The translations under genes were made by a program, and so were the position numbers. A stretch of 58,747 bases of DNA from Cyanophora paradoxa. Its lineage: Eukaryota; Glaucocystophyceae; Cyanophorales; Cyanophoraceae. Positions 22,685-33,669 of this stretch are shown here, piece after piece (within the stretch, counting starts at the first letter, position 1; every line of letters starts with the position of its first letter). The stretch lies in NCBI GenBank assembly GCA_004431415.1, contig QPMI01000019.1, forward strand, positions 1-58,747. The letters run 5' to 3'. Below the pieces are notes generated by a model. That model was not told the DNA's origin. It made no database searches and saw only the letters and a list, made by a program, of their open reading frames with translations.

Positions 22685-23978
22685 ATGCTGGCACGGTCAG
22701 CGCTTGTTCGCGGTGCGTGCCTGCAACCTCCCTGGCTCCTGGAATCAGCGGCGGGCGCCTGATTCTTGTATCTCCAGGCGCCCGCTCGTTCTCGTCGACG
22801 CCGGCGGCGCTTTCGAAGATCTCGCTGACCATCAATGGAAAGTCGATCGAGGTGCGGCCCTTGGCCGATCCCGCCCGCCCGATGTCGTGCCCAGCTCACG
22901 CGGCGTTCCGCCCATGCCTGCAGGTCGAGAACGGCCTGACCGTGCTTCAGGCCTGCGAGAAGGCGGGCGTGGATATCCCTCGTTTCTGCTACCATGAGTC
23001 TCTTTCCATCGCCGGCAACTGCCGTGCGCCCGACTCGGCCGCGGGGCCCCGGCTTCCGTAGCTGACCACGCAGGCGCGCCGCAGGCATGTGCCTCGTCGA
23101 GGTCGAGAAGTCCCCGAAGCCAATCGCCTCCTGCGCGATGCCCGCCATGCCCAACATGGTTGTGAAGACCAATACTCCGCTCGTGAAGAAGGCGCGTGAG
23201 GGTGTCATGGAGTTCCTGCTGCTCAACCACCCCCTGGACTGCCCCATCTGCGACCAAGGAGGCGAATGCGACCTGCAGGACCAGTCCCTCGTCTACGGCT
23301 CCGACCGCGGTGTGCCTCGGCCGGTCCTTCCTTTCTCTTTGCTCCTTCCGCCCGCCGACGCGCCGCCGCAGGCCGCTTCTACGAGTACAAGCGTTCCGTG
23401 GAGGACAAGAACGTTGGGGTGCGCGGGGCCGCGCTGACGCCCGCGCTGCGCGCCGCCTGACCCTGTCGGTCCGCAGCCGCTCATCAAGACGATCATGACG
23501 CGCTGCATCCACTGCACGCGCTGCATCCGCTTCATGAAGGAGATCGCGGGCATGGAGGACATGGGCACCACCGGCCGTGGCCGCGCCACCGAGGTTCGTG
23601 GCCGCCCAATCGGTCCGCCGCCGCCGCCCCGCTCACCGCCGGCGCGCGCAGGTCGGCACCTACATCGAGAAGTCGATCACCTCTGAGCTCTCGGGCAACC
23701 TGATCGACCTCTGCCCCGTGCGCCGCCCCCCGCCGCGCACGCGACCGCCGCCGGCGCCGCTGACGCGGGGCTGGCAGGTGGGCGCGCTGACGCAGAAGGA
23801 GTACGTGTTCAAGCAGGCGGCGGGCCTGGAGGCTGCGCTCGCGAGCGACGAGGCGCACGTCTGCGGCTGCGGCCGCGCCGCCAAGCAGGGCGCCTGCTCC
23901 GCCGGCCCCCTCCCCAGCGAGGCCCCCGCCGCCCCCCGCCAGACCGCCGAGCCTTTCAAGGCCGCCGCCGCCCTGTAA
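22685..23978 (+). CDS. NDUFS1: Complex I 75 kDa subunit, N-terminal Fe-S domain only (NDUFS1/Nad11)
   Basis: There are eight exons with fully consistent phases: 22685-22712, 22778-22851, 22924-23023, 23085-23309, 23372-23418, 23477-23593, 23652-23717, 23778-23978; 285 residues. A presequence ([20 protein letters not shown]) precedes the 2Fe-2S ferredoxin-like domain with [20 protein letters not shown]. The His-Cys3 4Fe-4S motif region reads [18 protein letters not shown], and a second 4Fe-4S site reads [12 protein letters not shown], closing with [14 protein letters not shown]. These carry electrons from FMN to quinone in the matrix arm. The protein then stops after about 60 extra residues containing [12 protein letters not shown]. 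The roughly 450-residue molybdopterin-oxidoreductase-like C-terminal domain is missing. Splitting of Nad11 into separate genes is known in some protists, so a second gene may exist elsewhere. Confidence 0.9.
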
Positions 23979-24071
23979 TTAGCCAGCTAGCTATCTCATA
24001 ATCCATTTCGCGTATCAGGTGCCGCTTCTTACACGAGGTATTTATAGCTCTCCTCCTCGGCGCCTGGTGGG

Positions 24072-26154
24072 TCAGGGGGCGGCGTCGAGGGAGAAGGCGC
24101 GCTCCTTCTGGCGCTCGAAGGCAGCCTCGAGCTGCTCGGCGAGCCACTCCTTGTCCCGCCGCACCCCTTCCTCCGCCCACACCGCCTCCAGCACGGAGAG
24201 GAACCGCCCCACCGCCACACACGCCCCCTGCACCTCCCGCGCCGCCCGGCACCTTGCCCCCTGCGCAAGCGACTGGGCGTGAGGGGCGCGGGGCGGGGCG
24301 GGGCGGGGCGGGGCGGGCCAGGATGGCGAGGAACTCGCGGGCGTGTGCGGCGGCGACGCTCGTGGCGAAGACCTGCGAGCGCTCCCGCGCGCCCCCGGGG
24401 AGGATCCGGAAGCAGGCTGCGGCGGGGTCAGGGAGGGGCTGGGCGGGCGGCGGGGCGGGGGGCGGACTGAGGCGGGAGGCGTCGAGGTCGGGCTCGTCGC
24501 GGTCGGGGGCGGGGGCGCCCGGGGCGTGCGCGGGGCCATCGGTGAGGAAGAGGACGTGGAAGAGGTAGGGGAGGTCGAGGGAGGAGCCCTCGCCCTCCTT
24601 CACCCGCGAGGCGCCCAGCTTGATCCCCCGCACCGCCCCGAACGCGATCGGCCGCACTGCCCCGCCCTCAGCGCCCCGCCGGCGGGGGGCGGGGCGGGCC
24701 GGGCGGGGGGCGGGCACCGTGGGCGGGGTCGGCGTCGTCGAACTTGGTGAGGGCGGGGTCGAAGCGCAGCGGCCGCCGCGTCGGCAGGAACCCCGCCCCG
24801 TCGTACGCGATCAGCGACGGCATCTGCCGCCCCCTCAGCGAGGCCGGCGAGAGGGCGCGCCGGGCGCCGCGGCGCGCCTTGTCCAGCACCCTGCGGGGGG
24901 GGCTCAGAGCGCGCCGGGCGGGGGCGGGTTGGGGGCCGGCGCCGGCCGCACCTGGCGTCGTACATGCCGCGCATGGCGTCCGCGAGGGGAAAGATGAAGA
25001 AGATCATGTAGCCTGCGGGGTGTGAGGGGGCGGGGGGGCGGGGGCGAGGGGAGGGGGCGGGGCGGGCCCTCGTAGGAGACGACGTCGAGGTTGGCGACCA
25101 TGCGGGCGCCCAGCACCAGCAGCCCCACGAACTCGACCCTGCCCCCCGCACGCTCCGCTCGCCGAGGGGCAGGCGGGGGGGTGCGTGCAGGGCGTTTGCG
25201 CACGCGCCGCAGGCCCAGGAGGCGATCATGTCGCCCTTGACGAAGGCCCAGACGGGCGGGTGGAAGCTCCCCGCCTCCTGCGAGTGCCCCGCCCCCGCCC
25301 GCCCCTCCCCGGCCCCCTTCCGCAGCAGCTCCTGCCCCGCCCCGTCAGCGCCGGCTGGGGGGGAGGGGGGGAGCGGGAGGGGCGACCAGCATCTCGTCGC
25401 GCTCCGCTTTGACGCGAAGGGCGCTGATTATGCAAGAAACGGCTACGAGGCCGGCGCAGAGGAAGATGATGATGGGGGCCACCCGCGGCGACAGGTACGG
25501 AGCCAAAAGCAGGATCCTGCACGCCGCCGGCTCGCGAGGGGGCGCGGCGGAGGCGCGGGGGGCGGGCGCACGGGAGAATGGCGATGGAGGGGAGGGAAAG
25601 GATGAGCTCCATCTGCGGCCTTTAAGAGGAAGCAGCGGGCGGGGCGGGGCCGGGGCGGCCGGGGCGGGCGGGGCGGGGAGGGGGGGGCCACCAGCCCTGA
25701 GATGAAGTGCTGCGCGGTTCGGCTCAGCGGAGGCGGCTCGAGGGCGGCGCGCGAGGGTCGCAACCTTCTTGAATCGCCCCCACCACCGCTGCAGCCGCTG
25801 CCTCACCGTGAGCTTCTGCGCGAGGACCACTTCGTCTCCCAAATCCCATAGCACGGCCTGCACGACCTCGTCGCCCAAGCAGCGTTTGAAGGCGCCTCGG
25901 ACGCCGTCTGCGCCGATCGTCAGGGGCAGCTAAGCCTTGGACGCCGATCCGAGTCAAGGTGGTTCTAGGCTCGCTAGCAGCGGCGGACGCGCGGTGGCAG
26001 GTTTAGATGTTAATCGCATACCAGGGCTCGCGGCTGAGAGGTCCAGCACGACCTGTGCAGCGTGCTGTGGCGCATCGGATCGTGCGCCATTCGAGAGCAA
26101 CTGGGCCCGGCCGCCTCCGGTCGAGGCGGACACGCTGCCCGATGGCTCCATCAT
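24072..26154 (-). CDS. Multi-pass membrane protein of unknown family
   Basis: This is a minus-strand spliced gene. Exon 1 (26022-26154) starts MMEPSGSVSASTGGGRAQLL and ends at a GTATGC donor; the next exon, after CTGACGATCGGCGCAG, gives DGVRGAFKRCLGDEVVQAVL. Downstream are hydrophobic segments consistent with several membrane helices: MELILSLPSIAIL, VAPIIIFLCAGLVAVSCI, FVGLLVLGARMVANLDVV and YMIFFIFPLADAMRG. The C-terminal part is soluble: PSLIAYDGAGFLPTRRPLRF, LDLPYLFHVLFLTDG, and a final helix WLAEQLEAAFERQKERAFSL. It stops at 24072-24074. I do not recognise the family. The gene is convergent with NDUFS1 (93 bp) and divergent from the Trm3/TARBP1 gene (120 bp). Several introns in the middle are inferred by splice grammar only. 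Confidence 0.5.
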
Positions 26155-26274
26155 TGTGCTGAAAGCGCTCGCTGCTCGGCCGCGAAACGGCCGTGCGCAG
26201 TTTCGTATGCTGAACAGGCCGGGTTGCGCTGCAGCTGGGTAGAGAAGTGTCGTTAAGGGGTTCGAATCCGTTCG
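26155..26274. promoter_or_regulatory. 120-bp divergent promoter containing A-box/B-box-like tRNA remnants
   Basis: The interval between two divergent genes contains GCAGCTGGGTAGAG (26231-26244), like a tRNA D-arm/A box, and GGTTCGAATCC (26259-26269), a perfect B-box/T-arm core. Only 14 nt separate them, too few for an anticodon arm, so this is not a functional tRNA. It may be a tRNA fragment or a pol III-factor (TFIIIC) site. Confidence 0.35.
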
Positions 26275-29200
26275 ATGCTCCGCGCGCTGCGGGCCCTTCA
26301 GGGCACCAGCGTTAGCAATGAAGCGCTGCTTGCCATCTGCAAGGTCGGCTTGCTCGCTGCTCACTGGCCGACGAACGCTGATCCAAAACGCATCCGCAGG
26401 TGCTTCCAGCTCATCTCAGCGACCTGGGCGAGCTGGTCAGTGAGCTCAGAAGAACTATCGAAGCTGGTAACGGAGGGGATGCCGCGCTCCTTGCGCGGGC
26501 GCTCGCAAGCACCTTGGACGCCGGCCTGGTGCGCATGCGCCGGCTGCAGCGCGTGTGCGTACGCGCGCTCAACTGATAGCCTCGCGCGCAGCTGCCGGAT
26601 GAGGAAACAGCAGCAGCGATCGCGACGCTAGCGCTTGCCGGGGACGACTGGGCCGGGGGCGAGACGTCCGCAGTCGGTGCCGCCTCGCGCTGCGCCGGCG
26701 CTGCCTCTTCCCCCTCGTAGCTAACCGCTCGCAGCTCTGTCGCTCCTCGCAGCTCTTAGCCGGGCGAGCGCCGGGGGGCGGCTGCCGGGGCTCCTCGCGG
26801 CGCGGCTCCGGGCGGAGCTGCTCGAGGCCGGCGGCTCCGGCGGCGTCGTCCGCGCCGTCTGCGCCCTCGCTCCCTCCCTCCAGGCGCGCCCCGCCCCGCC
26901 CCGCCCCGCCCGCTCCGCCCCGCCCCGCCCGCGCCCTCACCCGCCGCCCCCGCAGGCGGCCGAGTTCCGTGTGGCGCTGCTCGAGAGCGGCCTCGCCGCC
27001 GCGGAGCCGGGGCGCTCTCCGCAGCAGCGGCGCGCCGCCTGGCGCCGCGTGCTTCCCGCCGCCCTCCAGGGGGACGGCCCCGCCTCCTGCCCGCCGGCTG
27101 GAGCGAGGTCCGCCCGCCCCGCCCGCCCCGCCCCGCCCCGCGAGCGTCGACCGCCGCGCGCGCAGCGGTTGTGGGCGGCGATCCGCGCGGCGGCGGGGGC
27201 GGGCCACGGGGCGGAGGCGGCGGAGGCGGCGTGCCGGTTCTTCGGGCCGCTGTGCGCCGCCTGCGCCTCCCTCCCTCCGACCCGCCCTCTGGGACCTCGT
27301 CCGCGTGCGCCCTCCCCGCGACGCCGCGCCGGCGTCCCGGCAACAGACGGCAGGGCGCGCTGGGCCCCGGGTCGGAGGCGGGGGCGCGGAAGCGGGCGGC
27401 GCACGTGGCGCGGGAGGCGGTGGGGCGGGTGGCGGCGGGGGCCCTCGAGGCGGCGTCGGGGCGGCGTGGTCCCCCGCGCAGTGGGGCCGCTACCTCGCGG
27501 CGCACGCCGTCCTCGACGAGTACGTCCTCCACCTCGTCGCCGTGCCCCCGCCCCCGCCCCCCGCCCCCCGCCCTCCCGGCCCCTCCGACGCGCCGGGGCG
27601 CAGCCCGTGTGGCGCGAGGTGCCCCGCTGCTGGCGGCGGGCCCCGGGGCGGCGGGGGCGCTGGCGTGGCTGGCGCCGCTGGCGGGGCGGGCGCTGCTGCA
27701 CCCCAACGCCCCGTGCGGCGCCTCGCCCTCGCGGCGCTCTTTGGGTGGCGGGCCCCGCGGGGGCTACGCGTGCCGGCCCTACCGGGCGCTCCTCCTGGGG
27801 CCAGCCCTCGCGGCGCTAGACGACCGCGCACTCTGGCCCGACCACGCCCTCGGCCCGCCCCCCTCGCCCCACCCCACCGCCTCGCGACGGCTGAAGGGCC
27901 GGCAGGGGAGGCCCCCGACGTCGCGGCGGAGGCGGCACCGGGCCCGCCGGCGTCGGCGGCGGCCCCGGAGCAGCGCGCCCGCCGGCCGGCGCCCCGGGCC
28001 GACGAGGAGGACGGGGACGAGGAGGAGGCGGCAGCCGGTCCCGCACAGGCGCAGGCGGCGCCGGGGGCGCGGGGCCCGCCCCTGCGGCCGGCCCTCGCCG
28101 CCTTCCTGCGGGCGCTGTGCGGGGGCCCGGGGCGGCCGCCCCCGCCCGCCTCGTCGCCGACCTCCTTGGCGCTGCCGCCGTCCGCGCCCCTGCACCCCGC
28201 CCGCTTCCCCCTGCACGACCCGACGCGGGCGCAGGAGCGGGTGCAGGACGTGCACGCGCTGCTCGGGCTCCTCCTGTGCGCCCGCCCCGCCCGCCCCCGG
28301 CCTCCCGCCTCGCCTCGAGCCGGGGCCCCGCAGGGCCCTGCGGGACGCGCTGCCCGAGGGAGCCGCCCCGCCGGGCGCGGAGGACGCGGCGGCCGCCCTC
28401 GAGGCGCTCCGCCGCGTGGCCGCCGCGCAGCGCCTCCGCACCTCCCGCCTCCTCCCCGCCGCCGCCCGCGCCGCCCTCGCCCTCGCCGCCCGCGCCGCCC
28501 CCGCGGCGCTCGCCCCGGCCCCGCCGCCTTCTTTGCCGCTGAGCTCCCCCGGTGGGGGCCATCCCGCGGGCCGCCCTTCTCGCCTGGCTGGGGCCCGAGG
28601 GCTCCGACGCCCTCGCCGCCCGCGCCGGCGAGGCGGCCGCCGCGTGCCTCGGGGCCGGCGGGGCCGGCGAGGCGGAGCTCGATGCGGCGGCGCGCCTCTG
28701 CGCGCTCCTCGACGACCCCGCGCGCCTCGCCGCCGCCCTCGCCCCCGCCTGCGCCGCCCTCGTCGACCCGTCGGCCGCCCTCGATGCCGCCCGCCTCCTC
28801 GCCGCCGCCGCCGCCGCCGCCGCGGAGGACCCCGCACCCCTGCGCGCCGCCCTGCGCCCCGCCATCCCGCCCTCCTCGCCGCCCTCGCCGCCGCCGCCGC
28901 CCGCGCGGCGCCGCTGCCCGCGGAGGCGGCGCTCCTGCGGGCGGCCCTCGCCCTCTTCCCCGACGAGTGCGGCCCCGCCGCCGCCGCCTCCGTCGCCGCC
29001 TGGCTCGGCCCGGGGCCCGCGGGGCCCTCGAGCCGCCGGCGGCGGCCGCGCTGCTGGAGGCGGCGGGGGAGGCCCTCGAGCGCGCCGGCTGCGCCCCCGC
29101 CGACCTCGAGCCGGCCGCCGCCTTCGGGCCCTCTGCGGGGCGGCCGAGGCGGCGCGCGGCGAGGCCGCCCTCGCCGCCTTCTGGCGCGCCTGCGCCGCCC

Positions 29201-31972
29201 TCCTCCGCGCCCGCCCCGCCGCGGCAGCCCTCGTGCGGCCCCGCGCCCTCGCCGCCGTCGCGGGGCCACCGCGCGGCTCCTGCCGCCCGTGCTCGAGTGC
29301 GCGCGGCTCTCGCGGGACCCGGCGGCCCTGGACCCGAAGGAGGAGGCGGCGCTGCTGGAGGAGGCGTGGGGCGCCCTCGCCGACTGCCGCCGCAAGGGCC
29401 CCGCCCTCGTCGCCGCGCTGCTGCGCGCCTGCCTCGACCCCGTGCTCCTCGCGCACCCCGACGAGGCCCTCCGCGCCGCCGTCGCCGCCCTCCTTGCCGC
29501 CTCCTCGACCTCGGCGTCGTGCGCCCGCCCGCCCGCCCGCCGGTGCCGCAGCGAGGCGCCGCGCAGGGGGCGCCGCTGGTGGCGGGGCTCCTGGCCGAGC
29601 ACCTGTGCGGGGCGTGGGCGGCCGCCCCGCCCCTCGCCCTCGCCCACCTCGACCAGGCCCGCCCTGGCCCGGAGCCTCTGGCGCGAGCTCACGGCGCGGC
29701 GCAGGTCGTGGCGCTCGCGCTGTACTGCCCACGGACCCGAGCGCGGAGGCGCCCGCGCTGCGGGAGGCGCGGGGCGAGGCGGAGGGCGACGCGCGCGCGC
29801 GCCTCAACGCGATGCTCGCCGCCGCGCTCCCGCCGGGGGCCCCGCGGGGGCCTGGGAGGCCCCGTGGGCGCTGGTTGCCGACCTGGCGGAGCGGCTGCTG
29901 GAGCTGAACGAGTCGGGGGCCCAGGCCGCCCAGGAGGCCTCCGTCAACAGCCGCGCCAACCGCGAGAAGGCACCGCCCCGCCCCCTCCGCCCCGCCCGCC
30001 CGCCCTCGCCGCTGACGGCGCGCGGGTGGCAGGTGCACGCATGGCAGACCCTCTGCCTCCTCGCCGGCGTCGCGGCGGCCGCCGCCGAGGGCGCCGCGGA
30101 CGCGGGGCTGCGGGAGGCGGCGCGGGGGTGGGTGGCGGGGGCGGCGCGCCGCGGGTGGGCGGCGCTGCGGCGGAGGAACCACGGGAACGTGCGGCACTAC
30201 GAGCAGCTCTTCCTCGCCCGCCTCCTCGCCGCCCTCGCCGCGTGGGCCCCCGCCGCCGCCCTCGCCGACGCCTCGGCCGCGCTGCGGGAGTACAACTGCG
30301 AGTACCCCGTCGCCGTCTCGACCCTCGCCGTCGCCTGCCAGCTCGTCGGGCACCTGCTGCGCCCCGCCCCGCCCCGCGCCTCCCCCGCCGCCGCCGCCGC
30401 CCGCGCCCTCTTCGCCGAGATCGTCCCCTGGAGGCGCGCAGGGCCCCGCCCCCCGCCCGCCGCCCCTTGAAGCTTGGGACCGCCCCTGACGGCCGCACCC
30501 CGGACAGCCTCTTCTTCCACCACGCCGTGCGCATCTGCGCGCAGAACCTCCTCTTCGAGGCGAGCGCCCCCCGCGGCCCCTCCACAGCTGCAGAGGCGCC
30601 TGAGCGGGCGCCAGGTCCTCTCCTCGCCGGGGGCGCGGGAGGCTCTCGGGGTGGGCGAGGGCGGGGCCGGGGCGGAGGCCGGGGCCGGGGTCGGGGAGGC
30701 GGCGCTGGGGGCGGCGCTCCGCTTCCTCCGCGACAGCAGAGACGCCGCCCGCCTCCGCGAGGCCCGCCCCGCGCCCCTGCCCCTGCCCCGCCCCCTCACC
30801 CGCCCCGCAGCGCTCCGCCACGGGCGCCGCCGCCGGCCTCGACCCCGTCGCCGAGTGCTCCTACGAGCGCCTCTTTGGGCCCGCCCCGTGCGCCCCCGCT
30901 TCTCTGCCCCGCGCGGCGCTCGGATCCGATCGGCCGGCAGGGGGCGCCTGAAGGAGGGGATCTACGAGGCGGCGCAGCGCGCCGTGCGACGCATGCAGGC
31001 CGGCTACGGCGCCCCCACCGAGGGCGCGGCGGGGCGCGGGGCGGCGAGGGCGCGGCGGGGGCGGCGGGCGGGACTACCAGCGCCGCGTGGAGGCGCCGGG
31101 CGAGGCCGGCGAGGAGGAGGACGAGGATGGCTCCGGGGACGAGGCGGGGGCGCGGGGCCGCGGGGGAGGGGCCACGGGGAGGGCCGCCTCGCCCGCATCG
31201 CCGCCCGCCGCGCCCGTGCGCCCCGCCCCGCCCCGCCCGCGGCGCCCCGGCCCACTCCGCCACGGACGACGGGGCGGGCGGGGGGCGCAGGCACGAGGTG
31301 ATCGTGGTGGGGAGCCTCATGACGAACGTCCCCAACCTCGCCGGCCTCGTCCGCCCCGCCCCCGCCCCGCCCCGCCCCCCCGGCCCCCTCCCGACCCCGC
31401 CGGCGGCGGGCAGGTGCGGACGGCGGAGATCCTGGGCTGCCGCGCCGTGGCCCTCCCCAACAAGCGCCTCGAGGCCGACCCCGCCTTCCAGGCCGTGCCC
31501 GCACCCTCCTCCCCCCGCATTTGATCCCCGCCGAGCCCTCGCGCAGGTGAGCGTGACGGCGGAGCGGTGGGTGCCGACGCTGCACGTGCCCCCCGCCGCC
31601 CTGCCCCGCTTCCTCGAGGAGCGCCGCGCCGAGGGGTACGCCATCGTCGGGGTGGAGCAGACGGCGCGGAGCGAGCGGCTGCCGCGCTTCCGCTTCCCGG
31701 GGCGGGCGGTGGTGGTGCTGGGACAGGAGCAGGCCGGCATCCCCGCCGACCTCCTCGACGCCCTCGACCACACCGTCGAGATCCCCCAGGCGCCCCCCCC
31801 GCCCCCCACCCCCCCCCCCCCCCTCCGGCCCCCTTTCTGACCCCGGGGCGCCCAGTACGGGGTGATCCGGAGCCTGAACGCGCACGTCTCGGCCGCCGTC
31901 GTCCTCTACGAGCTCGCCCGCCAGGCCTCCGAGGGCGGCGCCCCCGCCCCGCGCCCCGCGCCCCAGCGCTAG
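26275..31972 (+). CDS. TARBP1: Trm3/TARBP1-type tRNA (guanosine-18 2'-O)-methyltransferase
   Basis: This is a large spliced gene. Exon 1 (26275-26343) encodes MLRALRALQGTSVSNEALLA; exon 2 starts at 26400 (VLPAHLSDLGELV). A very long helical, Ala/Leu-rich region follows, consistent with the HEAT-like N-terminal half of Trm3/TARBP1. The C-terminal SpoU methyltransferase domain (about 31290-31972) has all three motifs: GSLMTNVPNLAGL joined to VRTAEILGC, then VVVLGQEQAGIPADLL with HTVEIPQ, then YGVIRSLNAHVSAAVVLYEL. These form the trefoil-knot SAM site of SPOUT enzymes. The expected product is Gm18 in the D-loop of some tRNAs, made in the cytosol or nucleus. The stop is TAG at 31970-31972. Exon borders between about 27 and 31 kb are uncertain because of GC-rich low complexity. 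Confidence 0.8.
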
Positions 31973-32911
31973 CCAACCCCCGTCCCCCCCCCCTCCCGGG
32001 CCCCCCCCGGGCCCCCCATCCCCACCCACCCGTTGAGCGCTCTTCATCTCCGCATCACCGGACCGGATCATCGGTTCGGAATCGCGTATTCCATTTCTCC
32101 GAGGCTCTAGATCTGCGCCTCGACTCTGAGGCTTGCAGTTGAGAACGTGGTGTTCGATCGTCTTAAATTTGCAAGGCCCCGAGGGTCCTGGCCTGAATAA
32201 GCCTTGAAGCACGGGCGCAGTGCGCGCCCGCCCGCAGTGCACGCAGGACCGCGCTCCGAGGCTCCAGGGCTCAGCATCCGAGCTCGATCGCGAGGCTCCT
32301 AGTCGCGAGTATACGAACTTCATGATCATGGCCAAATTAGAACTTACGGTGTTGAGGGTCGGTGCGCCCTGTCTATAGGCCTGGACTCCAACTTAGCTAA
32401 GGGTCCGATCCGTAATTGCAAGCGCCCTCTGAGAGCAACTTAGCTCCCGAGTCCAGCTTAGCGCCCTCCAACTCGTGATCACAATTGCAAGTTGCAAAAA
32501 TGGCAAATCGATGACCGACTTAGTGCTTTAAATGCACCACTGACACGACGCGTCCGCACAAGGATCCCGGAGCACAGCGACAGCCGCTGAGCCCCGGGGC
32601 AGGGATCCCGGGTGAAGGGCAAAATTGAAGGTTGAAAACTTGAAAGCCTGAATTCGAAGCTACATGTACAGAATCTACACTGTCGTAAATGCCTGAGAGT
32701 CTCAGTCGTCTCACTGTATATCGATTTGGGGTCCCGAGTCCGCAGCCTGGCAGCGCGTGCACGTACGCGAGTGCAATTGGTTGATCATGAATGTCGCGAC
32801 TCGGCGATGCCGCGATCGATATCATGATGGAGGTACTACGCCAGCCGCGGCCGTCCGGTCTTAGAGTCTGAGCAATCGATACCTGCATCTGCAGCTGATG
32901 AAACTAGAGGG
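31973..32911. other. Intergenic region left of the LTR element
   Basis: This is 0.94 kb of balanced base composition between the Trm3/TARBP1 gene and the retrotransposon. No gene, splice pattern or conserved motif is visible. The five bases directly left of the LTR are GAGGG; the matching target duplication would lie beyond the right edge of the window. Confidence 0.5.
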
Positions 32912-33193
32912 TGTCGCATCCGGCATTATAGCGGATGCTCGTTTGTGAGCCGCTAGGGCTCTAGATGATGTGCGCAGCCTTCGTGCTGCTAGATCGACGG
33001 CGCCTAGGCTAGTTAGAGCGCCGCGGTCGTTTGTATCGTGTGTCGGGGTACGCCGTAGTTGGACGGGTACACCCTCAGTCTACCATCACGGTGGCTAACA
33101 GCAGCAGCACTCGCCAAACCCCGCCCTGCCGAGCTTGCACTCCGCACGGGCTTCCCGCGCGCACGATTAGACACACTAATCTCGCACGCGACA
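32912..33193 (+). repeat. 5' LTR (282 bp)
   Basis: It begins TGTCGC and ends GCGACA, a perfect 6-bp terminal inverted repeat with the usual TG...CA ends. It matches the right-hand copy along all visible bases except one indel (TTTGTATCG here against TTTGTATGCG). The right limit is fixed both by the inverted repeat and by the adjoining primer-binding site. Confidence 0.9.
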
Positions 33194-33218
33194 GGCGCCA
33201 TTCTGCCGGAATCGAACC
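33194..33218 (+). other. Primer-binding site complementary to a tRNA 3' end
   Basis: The 25 nt directly after the LTR run GGCGCCATTCTGCC to GGAATCGAACC. The reverse complement contains GGTTCGATTCC, a canonical T-arm, then 12 nt to G-CC. From T-loop to 3' end the spacing is one nt longer than an ordinary tRNA but equals the 9-bp acceptor/4-bp T-stem geometry of eukaryotic tRNA-Sec, with G at the discriminator. The T that would pair with the terminal A is not present. Primer identity is therefore an inference. Confidence 0.65.
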
Positions 33219-33669
33219 TTCAAGGGTCGCTGGACTTCCAGGCTCTGCCCGCGCCGCGCGCCTCGCCGCGCCGCCTCGCATAAGCTTAGAGAGATCTGGG
33301 ACGAGCTTTCCGGGCGACCGCCACTTGTGGCGTGCTACGCTGCACACTTCGGCCGCGTCGCCTCTGGGCGGGCTGATTGTGCTTCGGAAGTGACTCTAGT
33401 GTCCCTCGCGGGCTTCGGTGCATCCCCAGACCGAAGCGCACGCACGAGCTCTCGCGAGAGTCTCAATCATTGTCTGTGTCCCTTCGCCGGTTGCACGCTT
33501 CGCGTCGCAAACTGTGCCCCGGAGTCTGCCAGCGGCAGTTCTCTGAGTGTCCCTGAGTCGGTTCTCGCACGCCACGAGAAGACCGTGTCCCGGATCTGCA
33601 GTGCGCTGCAGATCAAATCTTGCGCCCTGGCATTCTGTTCTCGTGGCTATACGCTGCAAAGAGAGCAAT
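33219..33669 (+). other. 5' leader of the LTR element
   Basis: These 451 nt lie between the PBS and the Gag start. There is no coding frame of note until the one that leads into Gag. It presumably holds the packaging and dimerisation signals of the genomic RNA (inference). Confidence 0.5.

Noticed and set aside
26219-26285. A complete tRNA gene
   Set aside because: D-arm-like and T-arm-like boxes are only 14 nt apart, leaving no room for an anticodon arm, and the acceptor stem does not pair.
27816-30821. A 1,001-codon minus-strand frame over the Trm3/TARBP1 gene
   Set aside because: Shadow of the GC-rich plus-strand gene; no domain and random Gly/Arg/Ala composition.
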